DNA of 9,886 nt from an uncultured Acetatifactor sp. (GCA_948496895.1 CAOOJO010000065.1:1-9886), one strand, 5' to 3'; counted from the first letter of the stretch, positions 1 through 5,695 are shown. Notes: generated by a model from the letters alone, not told the origin. Made by a program: numbers and translations.

Positions 1-613
1 GTGCGATATGGTTCTCAAATTTCTCCAAAAGCACTGATATCGGATTACAGCCGCCCCTCTCTTGGGTCTCCTTTTTCATAAATGCTTCCGTATCCAGGTA
101 ATCTGCATCCACAAGACAGGAATAAGTCATCCGGATAAAAAACGACATTGTGAACGCAGGGTGGCTCCCCGTCGCGCAAAATGCCGGAACAAAGGCCTTT
201 GGAGGCGCAATCTCCCTCTTCCACTCCCCGTATTCCGGCAAATCGCTTTTCATTCTTCCAAAAAAAGTTCCATCCTGCGCCCGGCTTGTCCGCGGCAGAC
301 CGCCGTCCAGCAGACCGGAATGATGCCCTGCCACAGCCATCGCCAGCGGGAATAGGTTAGAAGACATGCGATAGACTTCTTTCGCCCCTGCGGTAGAGTG
401 GTCTACTTTACTTGAATGCTCCGGATTACGGATCCTTTTCTGAAATGCATCGGAAAATTTCCCGATATCATGCATAAGGCCGCACAGATATCCAACATCC
501 CCGCAACCAAATTCTGAGGCGAATGCCTCTGCCCTGTCTGCCGTTCCCTGTAAATGTTCTTTTATGGTCTGTATTTCTCCGGCTTCGCCGATATGTGCTA
601 TCCAAGTATCCAT
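1..613 (-). CDS. cas3: CRISPR-associated Cas3, N-terminal HD nuclease domain (partial, runs off left edge)
   Basis: Reading the minus strand from the ATG at 613-611 gives 204 uninterrupted codons to the window edge, so the 3' part (the expected DExH helicase) is outside. Seen: the HD phosphohydrolase pattern of Cas3, with H20 in a KEHLQGT context, H48-D49 in LMHDIGK, H72 in KVDHSTAGA, H97-H98 in AGHHSG, and D169/D171 in LVDADYLD. These are the metal-binding positions of the Cas3 ssDNA nuclease that degrades targets recruited by Cascade. Spacing and wording resemble type I-C Cas3 of Firmicutes, an inference supported by the I-C-like repeat at 771-799. Start choice: GAAGGGG lies 5-6 nt upstream of the ATG and no in-frame ATG lies further upstream. 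It is probably first in a cas operon extending left. A strong promoter (675-703) lies just upstream. Confidence 0.9.
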   Translation of the reverse strand, partial: MDTWIAHIGEAGEIQTIKEHLQGTADRAEAFASEFGCGDVGYLCGLMHDIGKFSDAFQKRIRNPEHSSKVDHSTAGAKEVYRMSSNLFPLAMAVAGHHSGLLDGGLPRTSRAQDGTFFGRMKSDLPEYGEWKREIAPPKAFVPAFCATGSHPAFTMSFFIRMTYSCLVDADYLDTEAFMKKETQERGGCNPISVLLEKFENHIA

Positions 614-646
614 TTTATCCCCTTCTGTAGCTATGATTTTCTGTTC

Positions 647-665
647 TTCATTAGTAGTACTGTTT
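647..665 (+). promoter_or_regulatory. Protospacer-like target with TTC PAM in the cas3 initial transcribed region
   Basis: Bases 647-649 read TTC, the PAM established for type I-C. The next 16 bases, ATTAGTAGTACTGTTT (650-665), match the bases immediately after the CRISPR-like repeat (800-815, ATTAGCAATACTGTTT) at 14 of 16 positions. The mismatches are at spacer positions 6 and 8; position 6 is flipped out and unread in type I Cascade. Similarity stops at 665/815. If a full-length Cascade bound here it would cover the predicted cas3 start and the -10 element. The match is seen directly; the regulatory role is inferred. Confidence 0.6.
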
Positions 666-674
666 ATTGATATT

Positions 675-703
675 ATGATAGCACTGAAAGCTTTAAACGT
701 CAA
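675..703 (-). promoter_or_regulatory. cas3 promoter (sigma-A type)
   Basis: On the minus strand, TTGACG (698-703) is followed after exactly 17 nt by TATCAT (675-680), predicting a start near 667-668 and a leader of about 55 nt before the cas3 ATG. The predicted start and the early transcribed bases fall on the protospacer-like match at 650-665, so anything bound there would block initiation. Confidence 0.7.
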
Positions 704-735
704 TATAAAAGCCAAAACTAAAAGCCCAAAATCTC

Positions 736-764
736 TTGCTAAACAAATTCGAATCGGCTAAACT
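736..764 (+). promoter_or_regulatory. Possible promoter for the CRISPR-like RNA
   Basis: TTGCTA (736-741) and TAAACT (759-764) are separated by 17 nt, each matching the consensus at 4 of 6 positions. The predicted start, about 771, is the first base of the repeat-like element. It is a weak promoter and could be chance in this AT-rich stretch. Confidence 0.35.
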
Positions 765-770
765 ATCATT

Positions 771-799
771 GTCACTTATTTAAGGGTGTGGATTGAAAT
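771..799 (+). CRISPR. Lone degenerate type I-C-like CRISPR repeat
   Basis: The 29-nt element begins GTCAC and ends GTGTGGATTGAAAT. This fits the type I-C repeat layout as I recall it (32-33 nt, GTCGC or GTCAC at the 5' end, GTGGATTGAAAT or -AAAC at the 3' end, which supplies the crRNA 5' handle). The middle is AT-rich and about 3 nt short, with a weak CACTTA/TAAG-type stem replacing the usual GC stem. No second repeat is found at 35-40 nt spacing, so this is a single pseudo-repeat and not an array. It lies 158 bp from the cas3 start, on the opposite strand. Confidence 0.65.
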
Positions 800-814
800 A
801 TTAGCAATACTGTT

Positions 815-860
815 TGCGTGATGCCGTGGCAGCAGAATATATCTGTTGCCACTCAACGCA
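815..860 (+). other. Stable stem-loop at the 3' side of the CRISPR-like RNA
   Basis: GTGGCAGCAGA (826-836) and TCTGTTGCCAC (842-852) form an 11-bp stem (one G-U) around ATATA. An outer TGCGT (815-819) pairs with ACGCA (856-860) across a TGCC bulge. There is no following T-run, so it is not a classical terminator. It could protect or define the RNA 3' end, replacing the hairpin that a downstream repeat normally gives, or it could be a protein-binding palindrome. Confidence 0.6.
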
Positions 861-871
861 GGACCGCCCAA

Positions 872-949
872 TGCAGCAAATACAGCCGGAATTCCATGCC
901 ATTTTAATTTTCCGGCCACTAGCCCATTCTGATATTGATATTTGCTGCA
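872..949. repeat. Nested inverted repeat upstream of the Uma2 gene
   Basis: TGCAGCAAATA (872-882) and TATTTGCTGCA (939-949) are perfect 11-bp complements. Inside them, GCCGGAA (885-891) pairs with TTCCGGC (910-916). The right arm overlaps a possible -35 (TTGCTG, 942-947) of the Uma2 gene, so it could act as an operator or an RNA structure. No transposase or target duplication is seen. The whole stretch 614-997 holds no convincing protein gene. Confidence 0.5.
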
Positions 950-970
950 CTATTACCATTACATCATAAT
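942..970 (+). promoter_or_regulatory. Possible promoter of the Uma2-family gene
   Basis: TTGCTG (942-947), a 17-nt spacer, then CATAAT (965-970). A better -10 hexamer, TATAAT, overlaps at 970-975 but has no -35 at proper spacing. The ribosome site AAAGGAGG (983-990) follows, 7 nt before the ATG. Confidence 0.4.
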
Positions 971-997
971 ATAATCCTTATGAAAGGAGGCGTTCCC

Positions 998-1563
998 ATG
1001 TCAACAGCCCTACAGCAAGACCTTCCCCTTATCACCTTAGAAGAATACGAAGCCCTCCCGGAAGACACAAGGGCAGAAGTCTTCGACGGGCAGATTTATT
1101 ACATGGCAAGCCCGTCCCAGAGCCACCAGACCATCCTTACGGAACTGCTCGTCGCCATCCGCAATTATCTGCGAAAAAAGGCGGCGGCTGTCAGGCATTC
1201 CCCGCCCCGTTTGATGTCAAGCTTTCCGACAGCCTCCTCACTATAGTGCAGCCCGACCTCATGATTGTGTGCGACAAAGACAAGCTGGACGGAAACCGCT
1301 GCAACGGCGCGCCTGATTTCATCATAGAAATCATCCCTCCCGGCAACCCGTCAGACGACTATATCCGAAAGCTCTACTACTACAAAAATGCCGGAGTCCG
1401 CGAATATTGGATTGTGGATTACCGCCGGAAGCTGGTGACGGTCAACTATTTTGAGGGAAACCTCCTCAACGTCCAGTATTCCTTTGACTCCACCATAAAG
1501 GTCAATATCTATGACGATTTGTACATTGATTTCTCTGATATCGCCAATCAGCTGAATCCTTAA
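998..1563 (+). pseudogene. Uma2 family endonuclease-like protein (DUF820), split by a frameshift at a slippery site
   Basis: Translation from the ATG at 998 (AAAGGAGG 7 nt upstream) gives the usual Uma2 N-terminus: a TLEEYEAL-like start, RAEVFDGQIYYMASPS, then SHQTILTELLVAIRNYLRKK. The frame then runs into unrelated residues and stops at 1246. The remaining family sequence continues in the -1 frame: AFPAPFDVKLSD, VQPDLMIVCDKDKL, NGAPDFIIEI, VREYWIVD, to the TAA at 1561. The switch falls at A AAA AAG (1174-1180), in phase with the upstream codons CGA AAA AAG; slipping back one base joins the halves exactly. Uma2 proteins have a PD-(D/E)XK-like fold with the conserved D and E in QPD and IIEI; their cellular role is poorly known. 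The usual SPGNPS is PPGNPS here. It is either a recent one-base loss from a seven-A run or a recoded gene. Total length, about 188 codons, is normal for the family. Confidence 0.8.
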
Positions 1564-1607
1564 TCCGGCCATAGAGGTCGTATCATACGCCTTCCACGGC
1601 CGCAATT

Positions 1608-1636
1608 GGGCAGTGGATTTTCCTCTTCCACTGCCC
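1608..1636. terminator. Hairpin between converging genes, possible bidirectional terminator
   Basis: GGGCAGTGGA (1608-1617) and TCCACTGCCC (1627-1636) form a perfect 10-bp stem with a 9-nt loop. It sits between the stops of the Uma2 gene (1563, plus) and the phosphoesterase gene (1665, minus). Neither strand has a clear T-run after it, so termination strength is doubtful. Confidence 0.45.
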
Positions 1637-1664
1637 ATAATGCATACACAAGCGAAAACATTTG

Positions 1665-2801
1665 CTAGTTGAAATTGTATAACGAGTGACCCCCCAACAC
1701 ATCAATGACCACATACTCCGACCTGCACCCGGTCTTGAACTGAATCGTCCAGTCCGAGATTCCGGAGGTCACGATGAAGTCCGTCCCCTCCCGTCTCTCC
1801 AGCCCGTAGCTTTTGGCATCCACGCCCATCCATTCCCCCATGCGGTGGAAGGGGAACAGCTGCCCGCCGTGGGTGTGCCCCGATAGCACCAGATCCACGC
1901 CCGAAGCCGCCTGGGCATCGTACTCATAGGGCTGGTGGTCCAGGACGATGCTGTACCTGTCCCCGTCAAGCCCTGCCGTCAGCTCCTCCATGGAAGCCCG
2001 GCCCGGCTCCGACCGGTCCTGTCTCCCGATCAGATAAAAATCCTCGCCTAACAGCGCCACCTCATCCTGAAGCACCGTCACCCCGTTCTTCTCCAGCTCC
2101 GCAATCAGATCCGCCCCGCTGTACCCTCGGTAAGCCGGGCCGTAATACCCCTTGTCATGATTTCCAAAGGCATAATAGACGCCGTATGTAGTCTCCAGCG
2201 TGCCCAGAGCCTCACAGGCGGCCACCATGTCATCCTTTGTGGTGTCATCGTCCACGTAGTCCCCTGCCACCACCACAACGTCCGGATTCTCCGCCTGCAT
2301 CTCTTTAACCAGCTTCAGGAAGCCCTCACCATCAAAAGTGCTCCCCACATGGGAGTCCGCGAACAGCACGATCCGCAGATTCCCCACCTGCTTCTCCGTC
2401 TCCAGCGGGTATGCCGTCCGCCACACATGGTGGGCCAGATACCAGCCGCAGGCCAGATAACAGAACGTAATTCCCAGCGCAAAGACGCCTGCGTAATACT
2501 TTTCGAAGTCCCGCCCTCTCTTCTTTTTCACAAACAGATTCACCACATCGCAGAGAATCCAGATGACCATCAGATGGATGACGCAGATTGCGGCGTTGAA
2601 CACGCCCATGGCTTTCCACAAGGCCAGAACCAGCGCCAGCGCCGGAACCAGCCCCAGGGCAAAGCGCAGGAGCTTCCCCGGAATGCCCTTCCATTTCCCC
2701 GCCGCCCTGCGGATGACCGAAAACCTGGCGAACCTGCTCGCCAGATAAAGGAGTCCCAGACCCAGCCCCAAAAACAGTGCCCCAAAAATAAATGCCCACA
2801 T
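1665..2801 (-). CDS. Membrane-anchored calcineurin-like metallophosphoesterase (YkuE/YaeI-like)
   Basis: The 378-residue protein has about four N-terminal membrane segments (roughly residues 1-22, 45-66, 68-90 and 102-124), then a complete calcineurin-type phosphoesterase domain. Metal-ligand motifs are all present: D149-x-H151 (FADSH), D181 (GDYVDD), N214-H215-D216 (GNHD), H289 (LDHQP) and G308-H-T-H311 (GHTHGG). Family members hydrolyse phosphoester bonds with a dinuclear metal centre; the YkuE/YaeI group is linked to envelope lipid metabolism (UDP-diacylglucosamine-type substrates in some), but the substrate cannot be read here. Start choice: the ATG at 2801 begins the first membrane segment, with GGGAG about 9 nt upstream. 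It is divergent from the phospholipase D-like gene at 2989; both are membrane proteins with phosphoester chemistry, so a shared role in lipid or envelope metabolism is plausible but inferred. Confidence 0.88.
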   Translation of the reverse strand: MWAFIFGALFLGLGLGLLYLASRFARFSVIRRAAGKWKGIPGKLLRFALGLVPALALVLALWKAMGVFNAAICVIHLMVIWILCDVVNLFVKKKRGRDFEKYYAGVFALGITFCYLACGWYLAHHVWRTAYPLETEKQVGNLRIVLFADSHVGSTFDGEGFLKLVKEMQAENPDVVVVAGDYVDDDTTKDDMVAACEALGTLETTYGVYYAFGNHDKGYYGPAYRGYSGADLIAELEKNGVTVLQDEVALLGEDFYLIGRQDRSEPGRASMEELTAGLDGDRYSIVLDHQPYEYDAQAASGVDLVLSGHTHGGQLFPFHRMGEWMGVDAKSYGLERREGTDFIVTSGISDWTIQFKTGCRSEYVVIDVLGGHSLYNFN

Positions 2802-2869
2802 ATCTCTATTCTCCCGCCATCCGGCCTAATCCCGCCCAAAGAGCCTGTCCCCCGGGCTGTTTTGATATC

Positions 2870-2899
2870 ACTATACCGATTCCGCCCCGTTCTTGTCAA
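2870..2899 (-). promoter_or_regulatory. Promoter of the metallophosphoesterase gene
   Basis: On the minus strand, a consensus TTGACA (2894-2899) is followed after 18 nt by TATAGT (2870-2875). The predicted leader is about 60 nt. It lies back to back with the promoter at 2917-2945. Confidence 0.7.
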
Positions 2900-2916
2900 G
2901 CCCTTCTTAGTCTCCC

Positions 2917-2945
2917 TTGCCAGTTTCCCTGTTTTGATGTATAAA
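2917..2945 (+). promoter_or_regulatory. Promoter of the phospholipase D-like gene
   Basis: TTGCCA (2917-2922), a 17-nt spacer, then TATAAA (2940-2945). The transcript would start near 2952, about 37 nt before the ATG at 2989. Confidence 0.65.
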
Positions 2946-2988
2946 AGAAGTAGGAACCAAAACCAAGAGCAAAAAGAGGTACTCCTAC

Positions 2989-4383
2989 ATGAAAAGACAC
3001 CGACTCCGGAAACTGTTGATTGTCATCGCCCTCCTGCTGGCCTACGCCGGTGCCGTCGTGCTTCCCTACGCCAGGCAGCCCGCCGTCTCAGCCGACACTG
3101 TGGAGGGCTTCTCCGCCTCCGGGTTCTACGCGGACGCGGACAGCGGACAGCGGGCCAGAATCATTTCCGACAATGGCGAAGCCCTGGCGGAGCGCATCCG
3201 CCTGATTTCCCAGGCAGAGGAGGAAATCATCCTGAGCACCTTCGACTTCAACGCGGACGACAGCGGCAAGATGCTGCTGGCCGCGCTGCTTGACGCCTCC
3301 AGGCGGGGTGTCCATGTCAGCATCCTGGTGGACGGCCTCGCCTATGCCACAGGCATCCTGGGGAATCCGTGGTTTCTGGCCCTGACACAGGAGGAGAACG
3401 TGGAACTGAAGGTCTATAATCCCATAAACCCCTTAAAGCCCTGGAAGCTCATGGGGCGGCTCCACGACAAATATCTCATGGCAGACCGGACTGCCTACAT
3501 CCTGGGTGGGCGCAACTGCTATGACTTCTTCCTGGGCGACCATGACGGCTACAAGAACTACGACTGGGACGTGCTGGTCTGCTGCGAGGATGCCGAAAGC
3601 TTCCCCTCCATGGATCAGCTCCGGGAATACTTCCAGTCCGTCTGGGCCCTGGATGACTGCCGCGCCGTGGACAAGGGGAAGGATGAGAAGCAGGAGGAGC
3701 TTCTGGCCCTCTACCGCCAGATGCGGCAGGAGCATGAGGACTGGTTCCTGCCCGTGGACTACAAAGAACTCACCGTCCCGGCGCGCAGCGTCCAACTGGT
3801 GTCCAATCCGATTGGCCCCCAGGTGAAGGAGCCCGTGGTCTTCTATACCATCACGGAGCTCATGGAGCAGGCGGAGGAATCCGTCTCCATCCATACCCCC
3901 TACATACTCTGCGACGAATGGATGCTGGGGCAGCTGTCGGACATCTGCGGCAGCGTGCCGCAGGTCAGCATGATGACCAATTCCGTAGCCAACAACGGCA
4001 ATCCCTTCGGGGCCATGGACTACTATGTGAACAAGGAAAAGCTGTTGGGCAGCGGCGTAAGCATGCTGGAATACGACAGCGGTGTCTCCTATCATGGGAA
4101 ATGCTTCACCATCGATGACCGCATTGCCGCCGTGGGTTCCTTTAACTGGGACATGCGCAGCGCCTATCTTGACACGGAGCTGATGCTTGTCATCGACAGC
4201 CCTGAGCTGAACGGGAAGCTGCGGGAGGCCATGGGCCTGTATGAAAAGGATGCCCTGAAGGTTATCGATGCCTCCTCCTACGATCTGGCGGAGGGCCAGG
4301 TGCCCCAGCCCCTCTCCTCCGGCAAGGAGTTTCGCCTGAAGCTCCTCCGCTATCTGGCATACTGGGCCAGATTTCTGATGTGA
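2989..4383 (+). CDS. Phospholipase D-like / cardiolipin synthase-like membrane-anchored protein
   Basis: The 464-residue protein has one N-terminal hydrophobic helix (about residues 8-27) after a basic MKRHRLRK start, so it is probably a signal-anchor with an outward-facing domain. Two HKD motifs are intact: H159-x-K161-x4-D166, followed by GGRN, and H369-x-K371-x4-D376, followed by GSFN. Two such motifs form one active site in the PLD superfamily, which makes cardiolipin or exchanges or hydrolyses phosphodiesters through a phospho-histidine intermediate. The family usually spans 480-510 residues for bacterial cardiolipin synthases with two membrane helices; this one has a single helix, so a synthase role is less sure than PLD-like chemistry. 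Start: the ATG at 2989, with AAGAGG about 9 nt upstream and the promoter at 2917-2945. It is divergent from the phosphoesterase gene. Confidence 0.85.
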   Translation: MKRHRLRKLLIVIALLLAYAGAVVLPYARQPAVSADTVEGFSASGFYADADSGQRARIISDNGEALAERIRLISQAEEEIILSTFDFNADDSGKMLLAALLDASRRGVHVSILVDGLAYATGILGNPWFLALTQEENVELKVYNPINPLKPWKLMGRLHDKYLMADRTAYILGGRNCYDFFLGDHDGYKNYDWDVLVCCEDAESFPSMDQLREYFQSVWALDDCRAVDKGKDEKQEELLALYRQMRQEHEDWFLPVDYKELTVPARSVQLVSNPIGPQVKEPVVFYTITELMEQAEESVSIHTPYILCDEWMLGQLSDICGSVPQVSMMTNSVANNGNPFGAMDYYVNKEKLLGSGVSMLEYDSGVSYHGKCFTIDDRIAAVGSFNWDMRSAYLDTELMLVIDSPELNGKLREAMGLYEKDALKVIDASSYDLAEGQVPQPLSSGKEFRLKLLRYLAYWARFLM

Positions 4384-4408
4384 CCTGAACTTCATGAAGC
4401 ATGAAAAA

Positions 4409-4427
4409 ATTATTGACAAACGATAAT
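4409..4427. promoter_or_regulatory. Palindromic operator 1, overlapping the -35 of the membrane protein operon
   Basis: The site reads ATTATTG-ACAAA-CGATAAT, a near-perfect 7+5+7 palindrome (one mismatch). It covers TTGACA at 4413-4418. A second copy of the same ATTATYG-N5-CRATAAT pattern lies at 4451-4469. The likely ligand is the XRE protein encoded at 5696 (inference). Confidence 0.6.
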
Positions 4428-4441
4428 TTCCATGCTATCCT
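4413..4441 (+). promoter_or_regulatory. Promoter of the DUF2975-like/XRE/lipoprotein operon
   Basis: Consensus TTGACA (4413-4418), 17-nt spacer, TATCCT (4436-4441). The predicted start is near 4448, giving a leader of about 45 nt. It is flanked by the two palindromic sites. Confidence 0.7.
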
Positions 4442-4450
4442 ACTCTCATA

Positions 4451-4469
4451 ATTATCGCGAAACAATAAT
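4451..4469. promoter_or_regulatory. Palindromic operator 2, just downstream of the transcription start
   Basis: The site reads ATTATCG-CGAAA-CAATAAT, the mirror image of operator 1 in its arms. The centres of the two sites (4418 and 4460) are 42 bp apart, about four helical turns, so two bound dimers would face the same side of the DNA. Confidence 0.6.
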
Positions 4470-4492
4470 CCAAGAAGATATGAGGTACGGAT

Positions 4493-5608
4493 ATGGACTA
4501 TATGACAGTTCCCTGGGAACAGTTAGGGCTGCTGCTGCGCCGCCTGTCCCTGTCAGGCAGCGCCGGGAACATAACGGCATGGATTCTGTTCTTTGCCATA
4601 GGCACGTTCCCGCTGGCTGAAGCAGCTATTCTTTTACACCGGCATCGAACCTGCAGGGCCGATTTTCTGCTGGCAGCGCTGTCGGCAGCTCTTTTCGTGG
4701 GATTGTGGTTCTTTGTAAATCCCTCTTACATCGACCGGTATCTGTCCCCCATGCCCGCGGGCGGAATCGCGAAATTTGCCCTGGCCTCCGTTATCGACAG
4801 CCTGCTGCTGACATGGCTTCTGCTGCGCTTCCTCCTGCGCATGGAAGAAGGGACGGCACAGAAGCAGGGCAGCCCGGCAAAGCATCCGCTTCCTTATGGG
4901 CATACCGGGAAGCGTCCTGCAGAGGAGCATTCCATGGAAGAAGAGCATTCCATGGAAGAAGGGCATTCCACGGAAGAAGGATATTCTATGGAAGAAGGAT
5001 ATTCTATGGAAGAAGGATATTCTATGGAAGAGGGATGTTCTATGGAAGAGGGATGTTCTATAGAAAAAGAAGCTTCCGGAGAAAGCTTCAGGCGCGGAAG
5101 GCCTCTCCTCGTGCTGCGGCTCCTTCTAATCCTCTATGCGCTGGTTCTGGCCGTAAGCCTCCTCATACAGGGCTGGGGCGAGTTTTGGGCCGCGCTCGCC
5201 GCTCTGCGGGAGGGCAATACCGGATCCGAGGCTTTTCTGGTCAATATGAGCACCCTGTTCCTTGCCCTTCGGGCCATCCTGGAGCTGCTGCCGGGCGCGG
5301 CCCAGATTGCGCTGCTCCTCCTGATGGGCGCCTTTCTGCGGCACTATGAAAGGGATCCCTTCGGCCCCGGCTCCTGCCATGCCATGGAACGGCTGAAGGC
5401 CGCAAGCAGGCGGCTCCTGATTCTGATTCTGTGCGCCAGCGCAGGCTTCAATGTCCTGCAGCTGGCCTTCTCCCGCTTCCTTTTGACCAGCTCCCACAGA
5501 ATCCTGTTCCCCCTTCCGGGAATCATCGTCATCCTGGGCCTCCGGACGCTGAGCGTTCTGTATCTGGAAAGCAGGCGGCTAAAGGAAGACAATGACATGT
5601 TCATCTGA
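4493..5608 (+). CDS. DUF2975-like multi-pass membrane protein with hexapeptide repeat linker
   Basis: The 371-residue protein has three N-terminal hydrophobic segments (about residues 27-48, 56-76 and 91-115), an acidic repetitive linker (145-192), and four more (about 207-230, 249-284, 305-326 and 335-358). The C-terminal part, with a YERDPFGP stretch and the tail LKEDNDMFI, resembles DUF2975 proteins, which usually end in an E-D-L-like acidic tail and are encoded beside a small XRE regulator, as here. DUF2975 proteins are normally about 150-200 residues, so this one is roughly doubled or fused at the N-terminus. Their function is unknown; partnership with the regulator is suspected. Start: the ATG at 4493 with GAGG 7 nt upstream; an ATG at codon 4 is an alternative. 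It is the first gene of the operon, controlled by the promoter and palindromes at 4409-4469. The DUF2975 assignment is from pattern memory and moderately sure. Confidence 0.7.
   Translation: MDYMTVPWEQLGLLLRRLSLSGSAGNITAWILFFAIGTFPLAEAAILLHRHRTCRADFLLAALSAALFVGLWFFVNPSYIDRYLSPMPAGGIAKFALASVIDSLLLTWLLLRFLLRMEEGTAQKQGSPAKHPLPYGHTGKRPAEEHSMEEEHSMEEGHSTEEGYSMEEGYSMEEGYSMEEGCSMEEGCSIEKEASGESFRRGRPLLVLRLLLILYALVLAVSLLIQGWGEFWAALAALREGNTGSEAFLVNMSTLFLALRAILELLPGAAQIALLLLMGAFLRHYERDPFGPGSCHAMERLKAASRRLLILILCASAGFNVLQLAFSRFLLTSSHRILFPLPGIIVILGLRTLSVLYLESRRLKEDNDMFI
4925..5068 (+). repeat. Eight tandem 18-bp units coding hexapeptide [E/G]-x-S-M-E-E
   Basis: Eight in-frame 18-bp units code for EHSMEE (twice), GHSTEE, GYSMEE (three times), GCSMEE and GCSIEK. 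The units grade from one end to the other (CAT, then TAT, then TGT as second codon), typical of slippage or unequal exchange. They form an acidic cytoplasmic or loop linker between membrane segments 3 and 4. Confidence 0.95.
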
Positions 5609-5641
5609 ATCGCCGGAGGGAGCGGCATCTCACGATATCAA

Positions 5642-5672
5642 CATGGGAGGCGCTTTTCGAAGCAATCCCATG
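5642..5672 (+). other. Intercistronic hairpin with TTCG loop
   Basis: CATGGGA (5642-5648) pairs with TCCCATG (5666-5672). Inside, GCTT (5652-5655) pairs with AAGC (5660-5663) around TTCG. It lies between the membrane protein stop and the XRE gene and lacks a T-run, so it more likely affects mRNA stability or relative expression than termination. Confidence 0.5.
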
Positions 5673-5695
5673 CTGAATGCAAAAGGAGTCCTGGA

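Larger units (their letters stand above)
771..860 (+). ncRNA. Candidate CreR-like crRNA-resembling regulatory RNA (repeat, 16-nt guide, hairpin)
   Basis: Three parts adjoin: the repeat-like 5' handle (771-799); a guide segment (800-815) matching the cas3 leader at 14 of 16 positions beside a TTC PAM; and a hairpin (815-860). The hairpin has an 11-bp stem, GTGGCAGCAGA (826-836) with TCTGTTGCCAC (842-852), a 5-nt loop, and a further outer stem TGCGT/ACGCA. Known precedent: CreR-type RNAs near type I cas operons use a degenerate repeat and a partly matching spacer to guide Cascade to the cas promoter and repress without cleavage. Inferred role here: repression of cas3 and the genes after it. No U-tract follows the hairpin, so the 3' end is uncertain. 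Transcription is not shown by the sequence. Confidence 0.55.

Noticed and set aside
62..355. Plus-strand open frame of 97 codons
   Set aside because: It lies antisense to the Cas3 HD-domain frame, has no ribosome site and no recognisable protein character.
629..649. Six-codon mini-frame in the cas3 leader (minus strand, ATG AAG AAC AGA and a stop)
   Set aside because: No ribosome site and too short to separate from chance.
564..761. Plus-strand open frame of 65 codons across the cas3 start and promoter
   Set aside because: Its start is inside cas3 on the other strand, it has no ribosome site, and it overlaps a strong promoter; better explained as non-coding.
650..815. The guide/target match as a simple direct duplication
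   Set aside because: Not excluded, but the match starts exactly at the repeat border and beside a TTC, which a random duplication would not explain.
771..997. A conventional CRISPR array
   Set aside because: Only one repeat-like unit is present; no second copy occurs at the expected spacing.
2157..3293. Plus-strand open frame of 378 codons
   Set aside because: Antisense to the phosphoesterase gene, whose motifs are intact, and out of frame with the PLD-like gene; it is rich in His, Pro and Arg, as antisense frames of GC-rich genes are.
4391..4400. Short palindrome CTTCATGAAG after the PLD-like gene
   Set aside because: Ten bases, no loop space for a stable hairpin and no T-run; probably chance.
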